In this document: piece after piece, positions 1-8,329 of the stretch
How positions within the stretch are numbered: the first letter of the stretch is position 1
How the letters are laid out: each line of letters opens with the position of its first letter
Assembly: GCA_016928315.1 (NCBI GenBank)
Contig: JAFGKZ010000002.1
Span: 1-34,313 of the forward strand
DNA from: Calditrichaceae bacterium
GTDB lineage: Bacteria; Calditrichota; Calditrichia; Calditrichales; Calditrichaceae
Length of the DNA: 34,313 nt
Direction: 5' to 3'
Made by a program: the position numbers and the translations under genes
Notes under the pieces: model-generated
Told to the model about the DNA's origin: nothing
Seen by the model: the letters and a program-made list of their open reading frames with translations, nothing else
Databases searched by the model: none

Positions 1-37
1 GGACTATAGCCCGACTAAAGTACTTGTTTTATTACCA

Positions 38-1300
38 TTATTTTATCCGCATCCATTTTATAATCTCCGGCAGGTTGGGGCGTTTGCCGTACATTAAAAT
101 TCCCACGCGATATATTTTTGCTGCCAGCCAGATTAAAAATATAATCGTTAAGATTAACAAGATAATTGATCCGCCAATTTCCATAAAACCCGGAGATGTA
201 AGATTGATTCGGGCAAACATAATAATAGGCGAGAAAAATGGAATTAATGAAATAGTCGTAACCATCGTGCTGTCGGGATTCTTTACAACGAGACCAAGTA
301 TCATAATGGGTACCACCAGCAGCATGATAACCGGAAAGGATATCTGCTGGCCTTCCTGATCTGTGTTAACCATAGCCCCAATCGCCGCAAAGAGAATGGC
401 ATATACAAAATAGCCCAATATATAAAAAAGGACGAAATAGATAAATATTTCCGGTGAAAAATTAAGATACTCACTTGAAACAGGAAGAACTCTGTTCCCA
501 TACAGAACGAGTAATATTCCAAAAATTGCCCAAATAATATATTGCGTAATGCCAACAAATCCCTGACCCACAATCTTCCCTGCCATCATTTTAAACGCGC
601 TGGTAGTGGATAATAATACTTCAATCACTCTGGTTGATTTTTCAAGAATAATACTGCGCATGATGGATGTGCCGTTAAAGATTAAGGTCATGTATAGAAT
701 CAATACAAAAACAAAGGTACCAAAATATTCTTCACCAAATCCACGTTCCTGTTGTTCACCGCCTTTTACCACTTTATATGTTTTTAGATCCACAGATTGG
801 GTAAGCTTTGTAATGTAATCAAGATTCAAACCGGATTTTTCGATGCGGTGGTCGCGCACAATTTTTTCCACGGCGTCTTTTATGCGATAATTAACATCAA
901 AATTGGCCACATTTTTTGTATAATAGATTACCTGATTGCTATCCAGAATGCTGGCGGGGATATACAATAATCCATCGGTTTTTTCTTCATCTATTAATAC
1001 TCTCTGATCCCGAATAACGCTATCCATTTGAGAAGATACGGCAACTGGTTTAATAAAGAACTTAGCTGAACCATCTTTCAATGTATCGCTAAGCCCATCA
1101 GATAATTTATCATAAACGACATTGCTTTCATCAATAACATTAAAATGCACCGGTTTTTCTTCTTCAAATCCAAAGAACAAGGTAGGCAAAACACCCAAAG
1201 CAATCATTAATACAGGCGTAATTAAAGTAAGTATTAGGAAGCTCTTTTTATAAACAGACTCCCGATATTCGCGTTTGATTATAGTCCAAATTTCTTTCAT
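38..1300 (-). CDS. ABC-2 type transporter permease (NatB-like)
   Basis: Integral-membrane half of an ABC exporter of the ABC-2/NatB type. The 420-residue protein has an N-terminal membrane segment at about residues 20-43. A long soluble extracytoplasmic stretch follows (about 50-190). A C-terminal block of five or six hydrophobic helices (about 193-395) completes it, which is the standard layout of this family. NatB-like permeases are linked to Na+ or small-molecule export, but substrate cannot be read from the sequence. The ATG overlaps the stop of the upstream ATPase gene by 4 bp (ATGA) and has a strong ribosome site (GGAGGAATCAGACC before ATG), so the two subunits are translationally coupled. 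The gene ends 37 bases from the window edge, so further operon members to the left cannot be excluded. Family confidence is high; substrate is unknown. Confidence 0.9.
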   Translation of the reverse strand: MKEIWTIIKREYRESVYKKSFLILTLITPVLMIALGVLPTLFFGFEEEKPVHFNVIDESNVVYDKLSDGLSDTLKDGSAKFFIKPVAVSSQMDSVIRDQRVLIDEEKTDGLLYIPASILDSNQVIYYTKNVANFDVNYRIKDAVEKIVRDHRIEKSGLNLDYITKLTQSVDLKTYKVVKGGEQQERGFGEEYFGTFVFVLILYMTLIFNGTSIMRSIILEKSTRVIEVLLSTTSAFKMMAGKIVGQGFVGITQYIIWAIFGILLVLYGNRVLPVSSEYLNFSPEIFIYFVLFYILGYFVYAILFAAIGAMVNTDQEGQQISFPVIMLLVVPIMILGLVVKNPDSTMVTTISLIPFFSPIIMFARINLTSPGFMEIGGSIILLILTIIFLIWLAAKIYRVGILMYGKRPNLPEIIKWMRIK

Positions 1301-2202
1301 GGTCTGATTCCTCCTTCGGCAAGCGCGATAAAAATTTCATTTAAACTGGATGATTGCGATTTAACTTGCGATATTTTGATTTTATCCAAAAGCGCCTGCA
1401 ATAAATCATTAATGGTATATGATTCTGCGAGTTCCAGTTCCACATAATTACTGTAATAATCACATTTATTTATCATGGGCAGCGATTTAATAAATTTTCC
1501 ATCCCCCTCAAATTCCACCTGTATCGAATTTTTTCCATATTCATTTCGGATTGTTTCCAGGTTTCCGTCAAGAATTTTCTCACCGCGATTAATCATAATA
1601 ACTTCATCGCATAATTTTTCAGCTGCCTCCATCATGTGCGTAGAAAACATGATGGCCTTATTCTGCTCTTTTAACTCAATCATAACATTCTTAATCAAAT
1701 TGACATTGACCGGATCAAGACCGGAGAATGGTTCATCAAGAATTATTAAATCAGGTTCGTGAATAATCGTGGAAATGATCTGAATTTTTTGCTGCATACC
1801 CTTCGAAAGTTCCTCTACTTTGGCCTCAGCTTTATCAGAAAGCTGCATTTTATTCAGCCAGTACGCGCATTTATCCTTGGCATAAGATAAATCCATCCGG
1901 TGTAATTCGGCCAGAAAATAGATGAGCTCTTTTACTTTCATTTTTTGATACAGCCCGCGTTCCTCCGGAAGATATCCGATTTTACATTTAAGCTGATCAT
2001 TCATGGATTGATCGAATAAACTTATAGTTCCGGAATCAGGTACTATTATATTCATAATCATACGGATGGTTGTCGTTTTGCCTGCCCCATTCGGTCCCAG
2101 AATGCCGTGTATCCTGCCGGGATTAATTTTAAAACTGATATCTTTCACGGCCATAAATCCATTAAATGATTTGCTTATACCCTTTACCTCTAAAATAGAC
2201 AT
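1297..2202 (-). CDS. ABC transporter ATP-binding protein (NatA-like)
   Basis: Cytoplasmic ATPase that powers the adjacent permease. It has a complete nucleotide-binding domain: Walker A GPNGAGKT (36-43), signature LSKGMQ (132-137), Walker B LIILDE (152-157) and the switch histidine in FSTH (H189). The Q-loop region reads YLPEERGLY, with Glu where many ABC proteins have Gln; to my knowledge this is usual in NatA-like ATPases. After about residue 215 a C-terminal extension of about 85 residues follows, as in NatA and drug-exporter ATPases. The ATG at 2200-2202 follows GAGGGAGAATCA, a good ribosome site. The gene is first in a minus-strand pair and diverges from the amidase gene across 234 bp. 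A TATAAT hexamer on the minus strand (2290 to 2285) is a possible -10 element, but no convincing -35 is visible. Confidence 0.93.
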   Translation of the reverse strand: MSILEVKGISKSFNGFMAVKDISFKINPGRIHGILGPNGAGKTTTIRMIMNIIVPDSGTISLFDQSMNDQLKCKIGYLPEERGLYQKMKVKELIYFLAELHRMDLSYAKDKCAYWLNKMQLSDKAEAKVEELSKGMQQKIQIISTIIHEPDLIILDEPFSGLDPVNVNLIKNVMIELKEQNKAIMFSTHMMEAAEKLCDEVIMINRGEKILDGNLETIRNEYGKNSIQVEFEGDGKFIKSLPMINKCDYYSNYVELELAESYTINDLLQALLDKIKISQVKSQSSSLNEIFIALAEGGIRP

Positions 2203-2436
2203 TGATTCTCCCTCTGCTTTGGTAGTTTTTAGATACTGCCAAATTTAAAAAATTTAGATAATTGCAATCCATTAAAATTCTAAAATTATATTTTTATATG
2301 TAAGACAATTAAACGCTAAAAATCTTACAATGGAACCTTTTAAACATATTGAGTACAATATTGAAATATCCTTGAATTTTAAGTAAGTTAAACCATTATT
2401 AATATATAATTTCTTATAAATTAAGATTACTAATAC

Positions 2437-3981
2437 ATGATTCGCAGAGAATTTATTGAATCATTTTCTTCACTTTTTGCCGGATTATTGAGTTTTCCAA
2501 TAACAGTGTTCGCAAAATTTCTGAATATTCAGAATGCCGGATCCACTATACTCATTAAAAACTTGATTACGGGATCTGAGCCTAAAAAGATTCGATATAA
2601 AAATTTTTATAATGAAATATATATTTCTCTTATTGAATTTTCAACTGCGACTAATTACAGAACCTATACTAATTCATCCAAACGAAAAACAGTATTATAT
2701 CTGGATCGTGATAAAATAAAATTTACTGCGGAAAATGGATTCGTCTTATTAAATGATCAGCTTTACAATTATCCTTATGAGCCCGTTTGGGTTGAAGGTG
2801 AAATCTGGGTATGTGCGCGCATTCTTGCTGAACTGTTTAACGATAATACGTCACATAAAATGAGCTTTGATAAAGCCAATCGTGAATTTATTATCGGAAA
2901 AAAAGAAGTCAACATTTCAAACATCAACATTACCAGTAAAGATAACGGCACCCTTATTCATATCTATTCGGACAAGCAATTCACGGACAAAGACATCAGC
3001 CTTAAAATTACCAATGATTGGTTTTACATAGATATCTATGGCGCTAAAGTGGATAGTGATGCGCTGGCTTCCCGGGAAACTGCCGGTATTATTTCCGAAA
3101 TACAGGTAATACCTTTTGAACAATCCGTATCATTTGCATTTAAGCTGAGCCGGTCGGTTGAATCCAAAGAACTCATTTTCTCGGATGACTCCAATGACTT
3201 TTATGTAAATTTACGTACATCCGGCAGGCAGGCCAGAGAAGATAAATCCAAAGATGATCTGGAAAAACAAAAAGAAGCCTGGATGGTTGATACAATCGTT
3301 ATCGATCCGGGGCATGGAGGTAAAGATCCGGGAGCGATTGGTTATGGAAATGTTAAAGAGAAAGATATTGTGCTGGCAGTAGCTTTAAAACTTGGTGAAA
3401 TTATACAAAAGCGCCTGCCTGATGTTAAAGTTATATATACCCGGGATAGGGATGTTTTTCCACCTTTGTGGAAACGCACTAAAATTGCTAATGAAAATAA
3501 CGGCAAATTATTTGTCAGCCTGCATTGTAATTCTAATAACTCCAGCCGCGCTGCAGGATTTGAAACATTTTTCTTAAGTTCTGAAAAAGATGATAAAGCG
3601 AGAGATGTTGTGCTTATGGAAAACGAATCTATCCGGTTTGAAAGTGCGGATGACCAGAAACGATACGAAGGGATTAATTTTGTCCTTGCTACTCTGGCTC
3701 AAAATGCGTTTCTTAAGTACAGTCAATATTTTGCGTCGCTTGTGCAAAAATCACTTAAGTCCAAACTTGGACCGTTGGGTATGAAAGATCGTGGCGTAAG
3801 TCAGGGTCCGTTTTGGGTTATGGTTGGCGCCACCATGCCGAATATATTGATTGAAATGGGATTTATATCCAATAAATATGAAGCTAAATTGTTAAAGCAA
3901 AAAGCTACACAAAATAAAATTGCGGATGCTATTTGTACCGGTATTGTAAAATATAAAAATGACTTTGAGAACGCTCTATAA
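2437..3981 (+). CDS. N-acetylmuramoyl-L-alanine amidase (Amidase_3), probable Tat export
   Basis: Zinc-dependent peptidoglycan amidase that cleaves the bond between N-acetylmuramic acid and L-alanine during cell separation. The catalytic domain covers about residues 286-505. Zinc-site residues are visible: H293 in DPGHGG, E308 in KEKD and H363 in SLHCNSN, with catalytic E473 in IEMGF. Upstream there is a region resembling a copper-amine-oxidase-N/AMIN-type binding module (about 85-260) and a charged linker (262-284). The N-terminus MIRREFIESF followed by a hydrophobic stretch to about residue 26 matches a twin-arginine signal peptide (RRxFIE). E. coli AmiA and AmiC are known Tat substrates. 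The ATG at 2437 lacks a good ribosome site; a TATAAT at 2405-2410 is a possible -10. murI follows two bases after the stop, making a cell-wall pair. Confidence 0.9.
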   Translation: MIRREFIESFSSLFAGLLSFPITVFAKFLNIQNAGSTILIKNLITGSEPKKIRYKNFYNEIYISLIEFSTATNYRTYTNSSKRKTVLYLDRDKIKFTAENGFVLLNDQLYNYPYEPVWVEGEIWVCARILAELFNDNTSHKMSFDKANREFIIGKKEVNISNINITSKDNGTLIHIYSDKQFTDKDISLKITNDWFYIDIYGAKVDSDALASRETAGIISEIQVIPFEQSVSFAFKLSRSVESKELIFSDDSNDFYVNLRTSGRQAREDKSKDDLEKQKEAWMVDTIVIDPGHGGKDPGAIGYGNVKEKDIVLAVALKLGEIIQKRLPDVKVIYTRDRDVFPPLWKRTKIANENNGKLFVSLHCNSNNSSRAAGFETFFLSSEKDDKARDVVLMENESIRFESADDQKRYEGINFVLATLAQNAFLKYSQYFASLVQKSLKSKLGPLGMKDRGVSQGPFWVMVGATMPNILIEMGFISNKYEAKLLKQKATQNKIADAICTGIVKYKNDFENAL

Positions 3982-3983
3982 AA

Positions 3984-4841
3984 ATGAAAAAACCTATTGG
4001 TATATTTGATTCTGGTATTGGCGGGCTTACCGTCGTCAAACAGTTGATGCATTTATTGCCCAACGAACAACTAATTTATTTTGGTGATACGGCGCGTATT
4101 CCTTATGGTACAAAATCAAAAAGGCTCATTGAGCGGTATGCTGTCGAAGATGCAAAATTTTTACTCCAGTACGATATTAAAGCGCTGGTGGTTGCCTGTA
4201 ATACGGCATCATCCCTGGCCATGGATGTTCTTCTGAATTCTCTTGATGTTCCGGTAATTGGTGTAGTTATACCCGGCGCTGAAGCAGCAGTTAAGTTAAC
4301 CTGCAATAATAAAATAGGAGTGATTGGTACAATCGCAACCATTAACAGTAAATCCTATACGCTGCAGATTCAAAAACGGCTCAGTGAAGCGCAAGTATTT
4401 GGTCAGGCCTGTCCGCTGTTAGTGCCATTGGTTGAAGAAGGCTGGCTGGATGATGAAGTGACGATTTTGACACTAAAGAAATATTTACCGGAAATGATCA
4501 AAGAACAGGTTGATACGCTGATTTTAGGTTGTACGCACTATCCTCTTTTGGAAAAAACAATTCAAAAAATTATGGGTGATCATGTCAGGTTAATCGATTC
4601 CGGTAAAGAAACGGCAAAAGCGGTAAAACAGGTCTTGATAGAAAACAATTTAATAAACCGGTCTGATAAACCGGGACCGGATAAATTTTTTGTGAGCGAC
4701 ATTCCGATGAAATTTGAAGAAATAGGATCGCGTTTCTTAGGTAAGACACTGGATAATGTAGAACGCGTTGATTTTGAACGCTTTCTTGTTAAACTGGAGC
4801 CCGGCAGAATGAACAATTTGAGAAGTAACATTGAGGTGTAA
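3984..4841 (+). CDS. murI: Glutamate racemase
   Basis: Converts L-glutamate to D-glutamate for the peptidoglycan stem peptide, in the cytoplasm and without a cofactor. The 285 residues match family length. All signature elements are present: FDSGIGGLTV with D9 and S10, the first catalytic cysteine C72 in VVACNTAS, and the second, C183, in LGCTHYPLL with H185 beside it. The ATG lies two bases after the amidase stop with no Shine-Dalgarno sequence, so translation is probably coupled to the upstream gene. The linkage of a racemase that feeds wall synthesis to an amidase that remodels the wall is functionally sensible. Its 3' end carries the ribosome site (GAGGTG) of the next gene. Confidence 0.97.
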   Translation: MKKPIGIFDSGIGGLTVVKQLMHLLPNEQLIYFGDTARIPYGTKSKRLIERYAVEDAKFLLQYDIKALVVACNTASSLAMDVLLNSLDVPVIGVVIPGAEAAVKLTCNNKIGVIGTIATINSKSYTLQIQKRLSEAQVFGQACPLLVPLVEEGWLDDEVTILTLKKYLPEMIKEQVDTLILGCTHYPLLEKTIQKIMGDHVRLIDSGKETAKAVKQVLIENNLINRSDKPGPDKFFVSDIPMKFEEIGSRFLGKTLDNVERVDFERFLVKLEPGRMNNLRSNIEV

Positions 4842-4842
4842 G

Positions 4843-5793
4843 ATGAGATTTATTCATTATTTATGTATTATATTTCTGTTAATATCAATATCTGTGGCTC
4901 AACATGACATGACCAGCGCCTTTGAATTTTTACGAATCGATTTTAATCCCCGCACATCAGCTACATCCAATGCTTTTATGTCCCTCACAAATGACGTCAG
5001 CGCTATGTATGTTAATCCTGCAGGAATGTCGTTTATCAATCAGGATCAGTTTGCTATAAATTACACGAATCACATTCTGGATATTAATGGCGGTATGGCT
5101 GCTTTTGCGCGAAATTTTCCCAAATATGGTGTGTTAAGCGTTGGTATTTTATATATGGATTATGGTGAATTTGAAGAAACCGATGATCATGCCCAAACGC
5201 TGGGGCGCCAATTTGGCGCCAATGATTTTGCCCTGGGTTTTGGTATTGCCAACCATCTGGATGAGTATTTTTCTTATGGTGTAAATATGAAATATGCCTT
5301 TTCTAAGCTGGAAAGTTATAATGCTTCAGCTATTGCCTTTGATTTTGGTTTACACTGGGCGGTGCCTTATGCGGATGATCTTTCCGCTTCTGTCACGCTG
5401 ATGAATATCGGTCGTCAATTTGATTATTACAATGATAGAAAAGAGACACTGCCGGTTAATCTTAGAATGGGTGTTTCAAAAAAACTGGCTCACCTGCCGC
5501 TGGAAATCGCCGTGAGTTTAAATGATATGAACATAGATGCCAATGACGCTGTGGATATAATCAAACGGTTTTCTATCGGCGGGGAGTTTACGCTGAGCGA
5601 AAAATTACGTGTACGTTTGGGTTATGATAACGATTTACATAGCGATGTGGAATCTACGGATGATTATCGTTTCGGCGGTATATCGGCAGGATTTGGTTTT
5701 TATTTTAAGAAATTTAGAATTGATTATGCCTATTCTAACTACGGCGCCCTGGGAGGAATCAGTCGGTTTGGATTATTTGGCGTCCTGGATTAG
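4843..5793 (+). CDS. PorV/PorQ-family outer-membrane beta-barrel protein
   Basis: Probable outer-membrane barrel related to the PorV/PorQ proteins of the type IX secretion system. With the ATG at 4843 the protein has 316 residues and begins with a clear signal peptide (MRFIHYLCIIFLLISISVAQ). I prefer this start over an in-frame TTG at 4831 because GAGGTG sits 4 bases before the ATG and because the TTG start would put charged residues ahead of the signal. After the signal comes the family hallmark: FEFLRIDFNPRTSA, then NDVSAMYVNPAGM. The rest is alternating amphipathic strands rich in Gly, Tyr and Phe, ending in a typical aromatic final strand. No other secretion-system gene is in the window, so a role as a general surface-protein shuttle or porin-like protein is equally possible. 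Confidence 0.8.
   Translation: MRFIHYLCIIFLLISISVAQHDMTSAFEFLRIDFNPRTSATSNAFMSLTNDVSAMYVNPAGMSFINQDQFAINYTNHILDINGGMAAFARNFPKYGVLSVGILYMDYGEFEETDDHAQTLGRQFGANDFALGFGIANHLDEYFSYGVNMKYAFSKLESYNASAIAFDFGLHWAVPYADDLSASVTLMNIGRQFDYYNDRKETLPVNLRMGVSKKLAHLPLEIAVSLNDMNIDANDAVDIIKRFSIGGEFTLSEKLRVRLGYDNDLHSDVESTDDYRFGGISAGFGFYFKKFRIDYAYSNYGALGGISRFGLFGVLD
5204..5220. repeat. 17-bp perfect palindrome inside the PorV-like gene
   Basis: GGCGCCAA-T-TTGGCGCC, with 8-bp arms and a one-base centre, lies within the codons for GRQFGAN. It is GC-rich in an AT-rich region. It may be chance codon use (GGCGCC recurs in this genome's Gly-Ala codons) or a short mRNA hairpin. Confidence 0.5.
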
Positions 5794-5858
5794 ATGATCT
5801 GATTTACTCTATTAATCTTCACAACTATCTAAAAATAGTTAAATAAGCTTATAATGTT

Positions 5859-6857
5859 ATGTTTATAGACTATGTCAAAATCCGTGTAAAATCAGGGCAG
5901 GGTGGAAGTGGTTGTATGAGTTTTCACCGCGAGAAGTTTATTGATAAAGGCGGACCCGATGGTGGAGACGGCGGCCGCGGCGGCAGCGTGATACTTAGGG
6001 CAAATCGTCAGCTCCGGACGCTTCAGGATTTTACTTATAAAAAAGAATATGCAGCTAAACGCGGGCAGCATGGTATGGGATCGAATAAGCATGGCAAATC
6101 CGGTGCAGATATTACATTGGAAGTCCCGGTTGGCACTGTGGTGAAAGAGGCCGAAACAGGCGATATTTTAGTGGATATTATTACTGACAGGCAGAAATTT
6201 ATTGTTGCTAAAGGCGGTAAAGGCGGACGAGGAAATGCCCGATTTGCCACGGCCACACACCGTAGTCCCCGTGAATGGGAAGTCGGCGATCCGGGGCAGG
6301 ACCGGCTTATTGAGCTGGAACTGAAGCTGATTGCCGATATTGGATTGGTAGGACTACCCAATGCCGGCAAATCAACTTTGCTTTCGGTCATTTCTTCAGC
6401 GAAACCTAAAATTGCCGGGTATCCGTTTACCACATTGCAGCCTAATCTTGGAATTGTTCGCTGGCGCGATTTGAGTAGTTTTGTAGTGGCTGATATACCC
6501 GGCTTAATTGAAGGCGCTCATGAAGGCAAAGGGTTGGGGCATCAGTTTCTACGCCATATTGAACGCACCCGCGCTGTTGCATACCTGATTGATGTATCAG
6601 ATGATGATCCGCAATCAACCTTTGACATTTTATACAACGAATTAAAAAGTTATAGTAAATTGCTTGTGCAAAAACCGGCAATTATTGTCATGACTAAAAC
6701 GGATATTTTGAGCAAACCTATAAAAAAAATGAAACTGAAAACAAAATTACCGGTATTGAATATTTCTTCTGTCAATGGTGATAATATTAGTTTACTTATA
6801 GACGAATTTGGCAAATTAATAAATAAAGCCGACCTTCTGAAAGAAGTTGAAGCATAA
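5859..6857 (+). CDS. obgE: Obg family GTPase (ribosome-associated)
   Basis: GTPase that binds the 50S ribosomal subunit and links ribosome assembly to growth and stress control. The 332 residues show the glycine-rich Obg fold (1-158, with GGPDGGDGGRGG and KGGKGGRGN runs). The G domain follows: GLPNAGKS at 165-172, the TT switch pair in GYPFTTLQPNLG, DIPG at 212-215 and TKTD as the G4 motif. It ends soon after the G domain, so the optional C-terminal OCT domain is absent. The ATG at 5859 has no evident Shine-Dalgarno sequence. dprA begins immediately after the TAA, so the two form a transcription unit. The 65-base gap upstream holds an AT-rich inverted repeat (AACTAT...ATAGTT, 5823-5840). Confidence 0.97.
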   Translation: MFIDYVKIRVKSGQGGSGCMSFHREKFIDKGGPDGGDGGRGGSVILRANRQLRTLQDFTYKKEYAAKRGQHGMGSNKHGKSGADITLEVPVGTVVKEAETGDILVDIITDRQKFIVAKGGKGGRGNARFATATHRSPREWEVGDPGQDRLIELELKLIADIGLVGLPNAGKSTLLSVISSAKPKIAGYPFTTLQPNLGIVRWRDLSSFVVADIPGLIEGAHEGKGLGHQFLRHIERTRAVAYLIDVSDDDPQSTFDILYNELKSYSKLLVQKPAIIVMTKTDILSKPIKKMKLKTKLPVLNISSVNGDNISLLIDEFGKLINKADLLKEVEA

Positions 6858-7958
6858 ATGAATAAAAAGTTTTCGTTGGAAGCTCTGCTGGGATTATATT
6901 CTATTCCCACAATCGGGCCTTCGCGCATGCGGAAGCTGATTTCCATTTTTAATTCGCCGGAAGCTGTACTGGATGCGAGCGCACGGCAGCTGAAGGAAAT
7001 TGAAGGGATTGATCAGAAAACAATCTCTCGCATTAAAGCCGGACCTAATGAGGATTTTGTTCAAACCCAATTGAGTACGATGGAAGAACATCAGGTCCAA
7101 ATTTTAACCTATTGGGATAAAAACTATCCGACGCGGCTAAAAAAAATTTACGATCCTCCCGCGTTTTTATTTTATAAAGGCAATACAAAATTTCTTACGG
7201 ATCCGGCGATTGGTATTGTTGGTACGCGGGTTCCCTCCAGTTATGGTAAATTGGTTACAGAACGACTTACGGCGGAGCTGGTAGAAAATAACTTTGCCAT
7301 TATAAGCGGTTTTGCCCGCGGCATTGATACAATCGCTCATACGACAGCGCTTAAAAATAATGGCACGACCCTGGCCGTTCTTGGAAATGGGATTGATCTG
7401 GTCTATCCGGCTGAAAATAAAAAATTGTTCAATGAGATGGTTGAACATGGATTAATTATTACAGAGTACCCGATGGGCACCAATCCGGACAGCGGTAATT
7501 TCCCCAAGCGTAACCGCATTATCAGCGGAATCAGCGTAGGCGTTTTGATCCCCGAAGCGGGCGCCCGCAGCGGTGCTCTGATCACTGCCTTATATGCTGT
7601 GGATCAGAATCGGGAAGTGTTTTGCGTGCCGGGACCGATTACATCAGGTAAAAGCGCCGGCGTAAATAAATTGATTAAAGACGGGGCTAAACTTGTTTTG
7701 GGCATCGATGATATTTTAAGCGAACTCAATCAGCAGCTCAATTTGAATTTTGAAAAAAAAGCACAGGATGTAAAAGAACTGAATCTCAGCGGTAATTACA
7801 AATTGATTTATGAAATATTAAATCATGAGCCAATCCATGTAGATCAGCTCGCCTTTAAAGCCAATTTATCGCCTGCGGAAACGCTAAGCGCCCTGCTAAC
7901 GCTGGAATTGATGGGTGTAATTCGTCAAATGGCAGGCAAGATGTTTATTAAATTATAA
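6858..7958 (+). CDS. dprA: DNA-processing protein DprA
   Basis: Protects incoming single-stranded DNA and loads RecA during natural transformation; widely conserved even where competence is unproven. The 366-residue protein has all three usual parts. An N-terminal helix-hairpin-helix/SAM-like region covers about 5-65. The Rossmann-like core contains GTRVPSSYG (122-130), SGFARGID (150-157), NGIDLVYP and FPKRNRIIS (215-223). A C-terminal winged-helix domain covers about 305-366. The ATG directly abuts the obgE stop (TAAATG), so coupled translation is likely. No other competence gene is in the window. A 371-bp gap follows with no strong terminator. Confidence 0.96.
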   Translation: MNKKFSLEALLGLYSIPTIGPSRMRKLISIFNSPEAVLDASARQLKEIEGIDQKTISRIKAGPNEDFVQTQLSTMEEHQVQILTYWDKNYPTRLKKIYDPPAFLFYKGNTKFLTDPAIGIVGTRVPSSYGKLVTERLTAELVENNFAIISGFARGIDTIAHTTALKNNGTTLAVLGNGIDLVYPAENKKLFNEMVEHGLIITEYPMGTNPDSGNFPKRNRIISGISVGVLIPEAGARSGALITALYAVDQNREVFCVPGPITSGKSAGVNKLIKDGAKLVLGIDDILSELNQQLNLNFEKKAQDVKELNLSGNYKLIYEILNHEPIHVDQLAFKANLSPAETLSALLTLELMGVIRQMAGKMFIKL

Positions 7959-8046
7959 TTCTAATTCTAAATAGTATCCGTTATAGGAAATTTAAATCCG
8001 AAAAATAATAACAGGATTTAATTACAATTAGCATATAAACGTCAAC

Positions 8047-8061
8047 CTGAACCAAGTTCAG
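8047..8061. repeat. Short REP-like palindrome (CTGAAC-caa-GTTCAG)
   Basis: Perfect 6-bp arms around a 3-base loop. The minus-strand reading CTGAACTTGGTTCAG resembles the short intergenic palindromes (CTGAACTTG-type) that I recall being scattered through Bacteroidota-group genomes. Only one copy is seen in this window. Confidence 0.35.
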
Positions 8062-8215
8062 TGATACGCAGCCCCGATTTTTAGTTACTGTATTTATTTT
8101 TTTATTAATTTCAAATCATATTTTAACTATACATATTTTTTATTCTTAAAAAAAAGAGTTCTTCTGCATTATTAATATCACTAAGGATAGCGCCGATAAT
8201 CCCTAAAACGCGCTG

Positions 8216-8244
8216 TCAAAACATGCCATTAAGTGTTGTTTTGA
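8216..8244. repeat. 8-bp inverted repeat with 13-base spacer
   Basis: TCAAAACA (8216-8223) and TGTTTTGA (8237-8244) are exact inverted copies about 90-110 bases before nfnA. No T-tract follows, so it is not a classic terminator; it could be an operator or a leader-RNA stem. Confidence 0.35.
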
Positions 8245-8279
8245 TCTTATGGAAATGTTAAATTTAATGGAGTGATTAT

Positions 8280-8292
8280 TTATCATTGATAA
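8280..8292. promoter_or_regulatory. Possible operator upstream of nfnA
   Basis: TTATCA-T-TGATAA is a 13-bp perfect palindrome 38 bases before the nfnA start. An overlapping GATTAT/ATAATC pair (8274-8279, 8289-8294) lengthens the symmetric region. The AT-rich GATAAT-like hexamers recall Fur-type boxes in reversed order, but no regulator can be assigned from the sequence. Confidence 0.3.
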
Positions 8293-8329
8293 TCAATTCA
8301 GTGCTAATCTCAGACAAATTGAGGAAATT

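Larger units (their letters stand above)
7959..8329. other. 371-bp intergenic region with several short inverted repeats
   Basis: No open reading frame with a credible start, RNA gene or strong terminator is visible here. The stretch is AT-rich and contains three inverted repeats. The first is CTGAAC-CAA-GTTCAG (8047-8061). The second is TCAAAACA/TGTTTTGA with a 13-base spacer (8216-8223 and 8237-8244). The third is TTATCA-T-TGATAA (8280-8292), close to the nfnA start. The region presumably holds the end of the obgE-dprA transcript and the nfnAB promoter, but I cannot assign -35/-10 boxes with confidence. Confidence 0.6.

Noticed and set aside
4831-4842. TTG at 4831 as start of the PorV-like protein
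   Set aside because: The ribosome site GAGGTG lies between it and the ATG at 4843, and the signal peptide begins at the ATG.
4843-5793. Evidence for a complete type IX secretion system
   Set aside because: Only one PorV/PorQ-like barrel is present; no PorK, PorL, PorM, PorN, Sov or C-terminal sorting-domain cargo is in the window.
6035-6433. 132-codon minus-strand open frame inside obgE
   Set aside because: Fully antisense to a strongly conserved GTPase, with low-complexity composition mirroring the Gly-rich codons; a shadow frame.
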